The notes below the pieces were generated by a model. It was not told where the DNA came from and made no database searches. It saw nothing but the letters and a program-made list of their open reading frames with translations. Source: Marinitoga lauensis (GTDB lineage: Bacteria; Thermotogota; Thermotogae; Petrotogales; Petrotogaceae). Taken from it: a stretch of 64,000 nucleotides of DNA. Positions 61,491 to 64,000 of the stretch are shown in pieces. Every line of letters begins with the position of its first letter. Positions within the stretch are counted from its first letter, which is position 1. The position numbers and the translations under genes are program-made. The stretch lies in assembly GCF_004135675.1 (NCBI RefSeq), contig NZ_QHLX01000005.1, forward strand, positions 1 to 64,000, given 5' to 3'.

Positions 61491-62839
61491 TTACTCTCCT
61501 TTCTCCCTCTTTTTGAATACCCAATCTTCTTTTATTATTTGTTTAGCTCTTCCTAAAGCTAAAGCACCTTTTGGATATCCTGTGTAATTGTTGAACCAGC
61601 ACCTATCAAAGAATCATTTTCTATATTCAAAGGAGCTACCAAAGATGAATTACTACCAACAAATACTCTATCTCCAATGAATGTCTTATGTTTGTTCTTT
61701 CCATCATAGTTACATGTAATAGTTCCTGCACCAATATTTACATCTTCTCCTATGGTAGCATCTCCCAAATATGTTAAATGTTGTGCTTTTGTATTTTTAT
61801 TTACAATAGTTTTTTTAGTTTCTACAAAATTACCAATTTTAACATTATCTTTTAAAACGGTTCCTGTTCTTAATCTTGAATATGGCCCAACGGAAACATT
61901 ATTTTCAATTTTTGCATCTTCGCATTCTGATCTGATTACCTTAACATTATTCCCTATTTTACAATTTAGAATTCTAGTCATTGGCCCAATTTCACAATCT
62001 TCACCTATTTCTGTATTGCCAAAAATGAAGGTCATTGGATGAATAATCGTATCCTGCCCAATTTTTACTTCAGGTGAAATATAAGTAGTATCAGGATCGA
62101 TTATTGTAACACCATTAATCATTAAATTTTTTAATGTTCTTTCTTTTAATATTTTTTCCGCTTCTGCAAGTTGAATTCTATTATTTATTCCCAATACTTC
62201 AGAGAAATCTTCGAGCGTATAAGTTTCAACATTATCTAAAAATTTAGGTACATCTGTTAAATAATATTCACCTTGATTATTATTTGGTTTTATTTTAAAT
62301 AAACCTTCTAATAATTTTGATCCTTTGAAAACAACAAAACCTGCGTTTACTTCTTTAATTTTTTTCTGTTCTTCATTTGTGTCAACATCTTCTACTATAT
62401 CAATAAATTTTCCTATTTCATTCTTTATTATTCTTCCATAACCTGTTGGGTTATTTAAAATAGCTGTTAATATTGTTGCATCAGCATTTGTATTTCTATG
62501 TTTTTCAAGAAGATTTTTTAATGTCTTTTCTGTAATTAAAGGTGTATCACCATATAATATTAATATATCTTCATCAGCTATAAAATCTTTTGCAGACATC
62601 ACAGCATGACCTGTTCCTAATTGTTCCATTTGATAAAAAACCTCAATATCATCTGGAAGTATTTTCTTAACCAATTCATTTTTATGACCTAAAACTACAC
62701 CAATTTTTGAAGGGTTTAATTTTTTAGCAGTATCTATAACCCAATTTATCAATTCTTTTCCCATTATTTTATGCATTACTTTAGGATATTTTGATTTCAT
62801 TCTTTTACCTAATCCAGCAGCTAGAATTAAAACTCGCAT
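61491..62839 (-). CDS. glmU: bifunctional GlmU (UDP-GlcNAc synthesis), one frameshift as sequenced
   Basis: About 449 residues. N-terminal pyrophosphorylase, [21 protein letters not shown]-terminal left-handed beta-helix acetyltransferase with [19 protein letters not shown] and [13 protein letters not shown] 62839 after CGGGGTGTG is chosen over a frame reaching 62890. One base is missing near 61574-61580; restored, the protein ends [19 protein letters not shown] at TAA 61493-61491. Makes the precursor for peptidoglycan. Confidence 0.94.
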
Positions 62840-62910
62840 AACACACCCCGACACAATATTATACAATATATATTTTAACATTATTTTCATTAATTAAAAT
62901 TAAGATATTA

Positions 62911-63468
62911 TCACAATTTCTTCAAAGCTTGCGTAATAATATTTTCTAAAGGAAGATTTTCTATATCCATATTTTTTAAGACTCTGTATATCGCATTTCT
63001 ATCAAATCCTAGAGCTTCTAATGCATCTAAAGCGTCATTTAATTTATTATTATTACCGGACGATATGAATGAATCAAATTTATTTTTTAATTCATTTGCA
63101 ATCCTTTCAGCGGTTTTTTTACCAACTCCCGGTAATTTGGATAATCCATTAATATCATTTGCAGATATCATAGTAGCTATATTTTCTGCATCAGCATTTT
63201 GAAGCATTTTTAATGCGCTTTTTGCACCAAGCTTAGAAACTTTTTTTAAATTAATAAACATATTCCTTTCAAGGGCGTCATAAAATAAGTATAAAGAAAT
63301 ATTTCTTTCGTTAACATCAAGAAATGATTCAAAAATATATTCCTCGTTTTCTTTACAATTTTTTAGTATTCTATATGTTGGAATACTTTCAAAAAAGAAA
63401 TTTCCTACTTGTATTATAATTTCCTCAGTATCTAATTTATTTATAATTCCTTTAACTTTTCTTATCAT
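62911..63468 (-). CDS. ruvA: Holliday junction complex subunit RuvA
   Basis: 185 residues. OB-fold N-terminus (GIINKLDTEEIIIQVG), tandem helix-hairpin-helix (LSKLPGVGKKTAERIA), and a C-terminal RuvB-binding domain (DALEALGFDRNAIYRVL). Overlaps folC by one base. Confidence 0.93.
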   Translation of the reverse strand: MIRKVKGIINKLDTEEIIIQVGNFFFESIPTYRILKNCKENEEYIFESFLDVNERNISLYLFYDALERNMFINLKKVSKLGAKSALKMLQNADAENIATMISANDINGLSKLPGVGKKTAERIANELKNKFDSFISSGNNNKLNDALDALEALGFDRNAIYRVLKNMDIENLPLENIITQALKKL

Positions 63469-64000
63469 TAAATTTCCTCCAGATTAAGCATATATCCTCT
63501 TATTTTTCCAACTAAATACAATGAACCAGTAACAAAATAATAATCGTATGGAGTAGATAATAATCTGTTAAAAGCTTCAATAGGATTTTTTATAAAGATT
63601 ACATTATTTGATATATTTTTAAATAAATTATAGACATTTTCAGGATTAGTTGATCGTTTATTTGGAACCTGAGTAACGATAATATAATCAAATTCATTTG
63701 CCATTATTTTTACCATACCATCAATATCTTTATCATCTAAAATTCCAATTAATGCGGCTTTTTTAAAATTTTTTAGATATGTTTTAATAGAATTTTTTAA
63801 AGCTAAAGCACCTGAAATATTATGAGCGCCTTCAAGAATAACATTTTTGTTTTTATATTCAATTAATTCAAATCTACCTTCCCAGATAAACTCTTTTAAA
63901 GCTTTTTTTGTTTTTTCTATATCGAGGCTTTTTTCTATTTTTTCAAAATAACTTTCTACAGCCATAACAGCTGTTGAAACATTATAAGGTTGATAAGTTC
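63468..64000 (-). CDS. folC: folylpolyglutamate synthase / dihydrofolate synthase, C-terminal part
   Basis: The frame is open to the window edge (TYQPYNVSTAVMAVESYF at the edge), so the N-terminal half lies outside. Mur-ligase family C-terminal features: WEGRFELIEYKNKNVILEGAHNI-type core with GAHN, ALIGILDDKDIDGM and VTQVPNKRS. The GAHN motif points to FolC rather than a Mur ligase. Confidence 0.88.
   Translation of the reverse strand, partial: TYQPYNVSTAVMAVESYFEKIEKSLDIEKTKKALKEFIWEGRFELIEYKNKNVILEGAHNISGALALKNSIKTYLKNFKKAALIGILDDKDIDGMVKIMANEFDYIIVTQVPNKRSTNPENVYNLFKNISNNVIFIKNPIEAFNRLLSTPYDYYFVTGSLYLVGKIRGYMLNLEEI

Overview
The window is AT-rich bacterial DNA from a thermophilic, amino-acid-fermenting anaerobe. 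The gene content (B12-dependent lysine 5,6-aminomutase, a K+-dependent membrane pyrophosphatase, a LIV transporter, a Cst-type I-B CRISPR system, a QueT transporter behind a preQ1-I riboswitch) and codon use fit the Thermotogota, most likely Marinitoga or a close relative. The genus is inferred; no rRNA is present.

Layout. 1-4.4 kb: end of a lysine-fermentation operon (kamD, kamE, an SDR reductase, a thiolase). 4.5-5.1 kb: a small membrane protein. 5.2-19.7 kb: a complete type I-B CRISPR-Cas locus (cas6-cas8b-cas7-cas5-cas3-cas4-cas1-cas2, leader, 63 repeats), interrupted after the tenth repeat by an IS1634-family element. 19.7-24 kb: IS21 debris, a D-lactate-dehydrogenase-like gene and a second copy of the same IS. 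24-35.6 kb: an S41 peptidase, a dipeptidase / sugar kinase / alpha-mannosidase operon, OsmC, a pyroglutamyl peptidase facing an epimerase/transglutaminase pair, and an acetylpolyamine/histone deacetylase homologue. 35.7-37.6 kb: a HEPN-like protein and a Panacea toxin-antitoxin pair. 37.7-48.5 kb: tRNA-Glu(CUC), a sugar transferase and housekeeping genes (recN, murB, fur, rnr, dnaB, queT). 48.5-53.2 kb: livFGMHJ. 53.3-53.8 kb: a cluster of small palindromes. 53.8-58.4 kb: an unusual PFK-like gene, hppA, and a stand-alone trpB behind a Trp leader-peptide attenuator. 58.5-64 kb: STAS protein, a zinc protein, pth, rplY, prs, glmU, ruvA and the end of folC.

The most interesting structure is a dedicated small transcription unit between the membrane protein and cas6. 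On the minus strand it has an extended -10 promoter, a degenerate CRISPR repeat, a 28-nt spacer, a second degenerate repeat and an intrinsic terminator. The first 11 nt of its spacer, and 17 of the first 20, match the cas6 promoter/5' leader next to a CCA that would be a normal I-B PAM. The single mismatch in the first 15 nt is at position 12, a position flipped out of the type I R-loop. This has the architecture of a crRNA-like RNA with which the effector represses its own operon.

Quality warning. About thirty genes, including essential ones (dnaB, murB, glmU, rnr), carry single-base frameshifts at homopolymers, almost all one base too short. Two copies of a 334/339-bp duplication differ by five homopolymer indels and no substitutions. 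I treat these as sequencing under-calls and describe the genes as intact unless stated.
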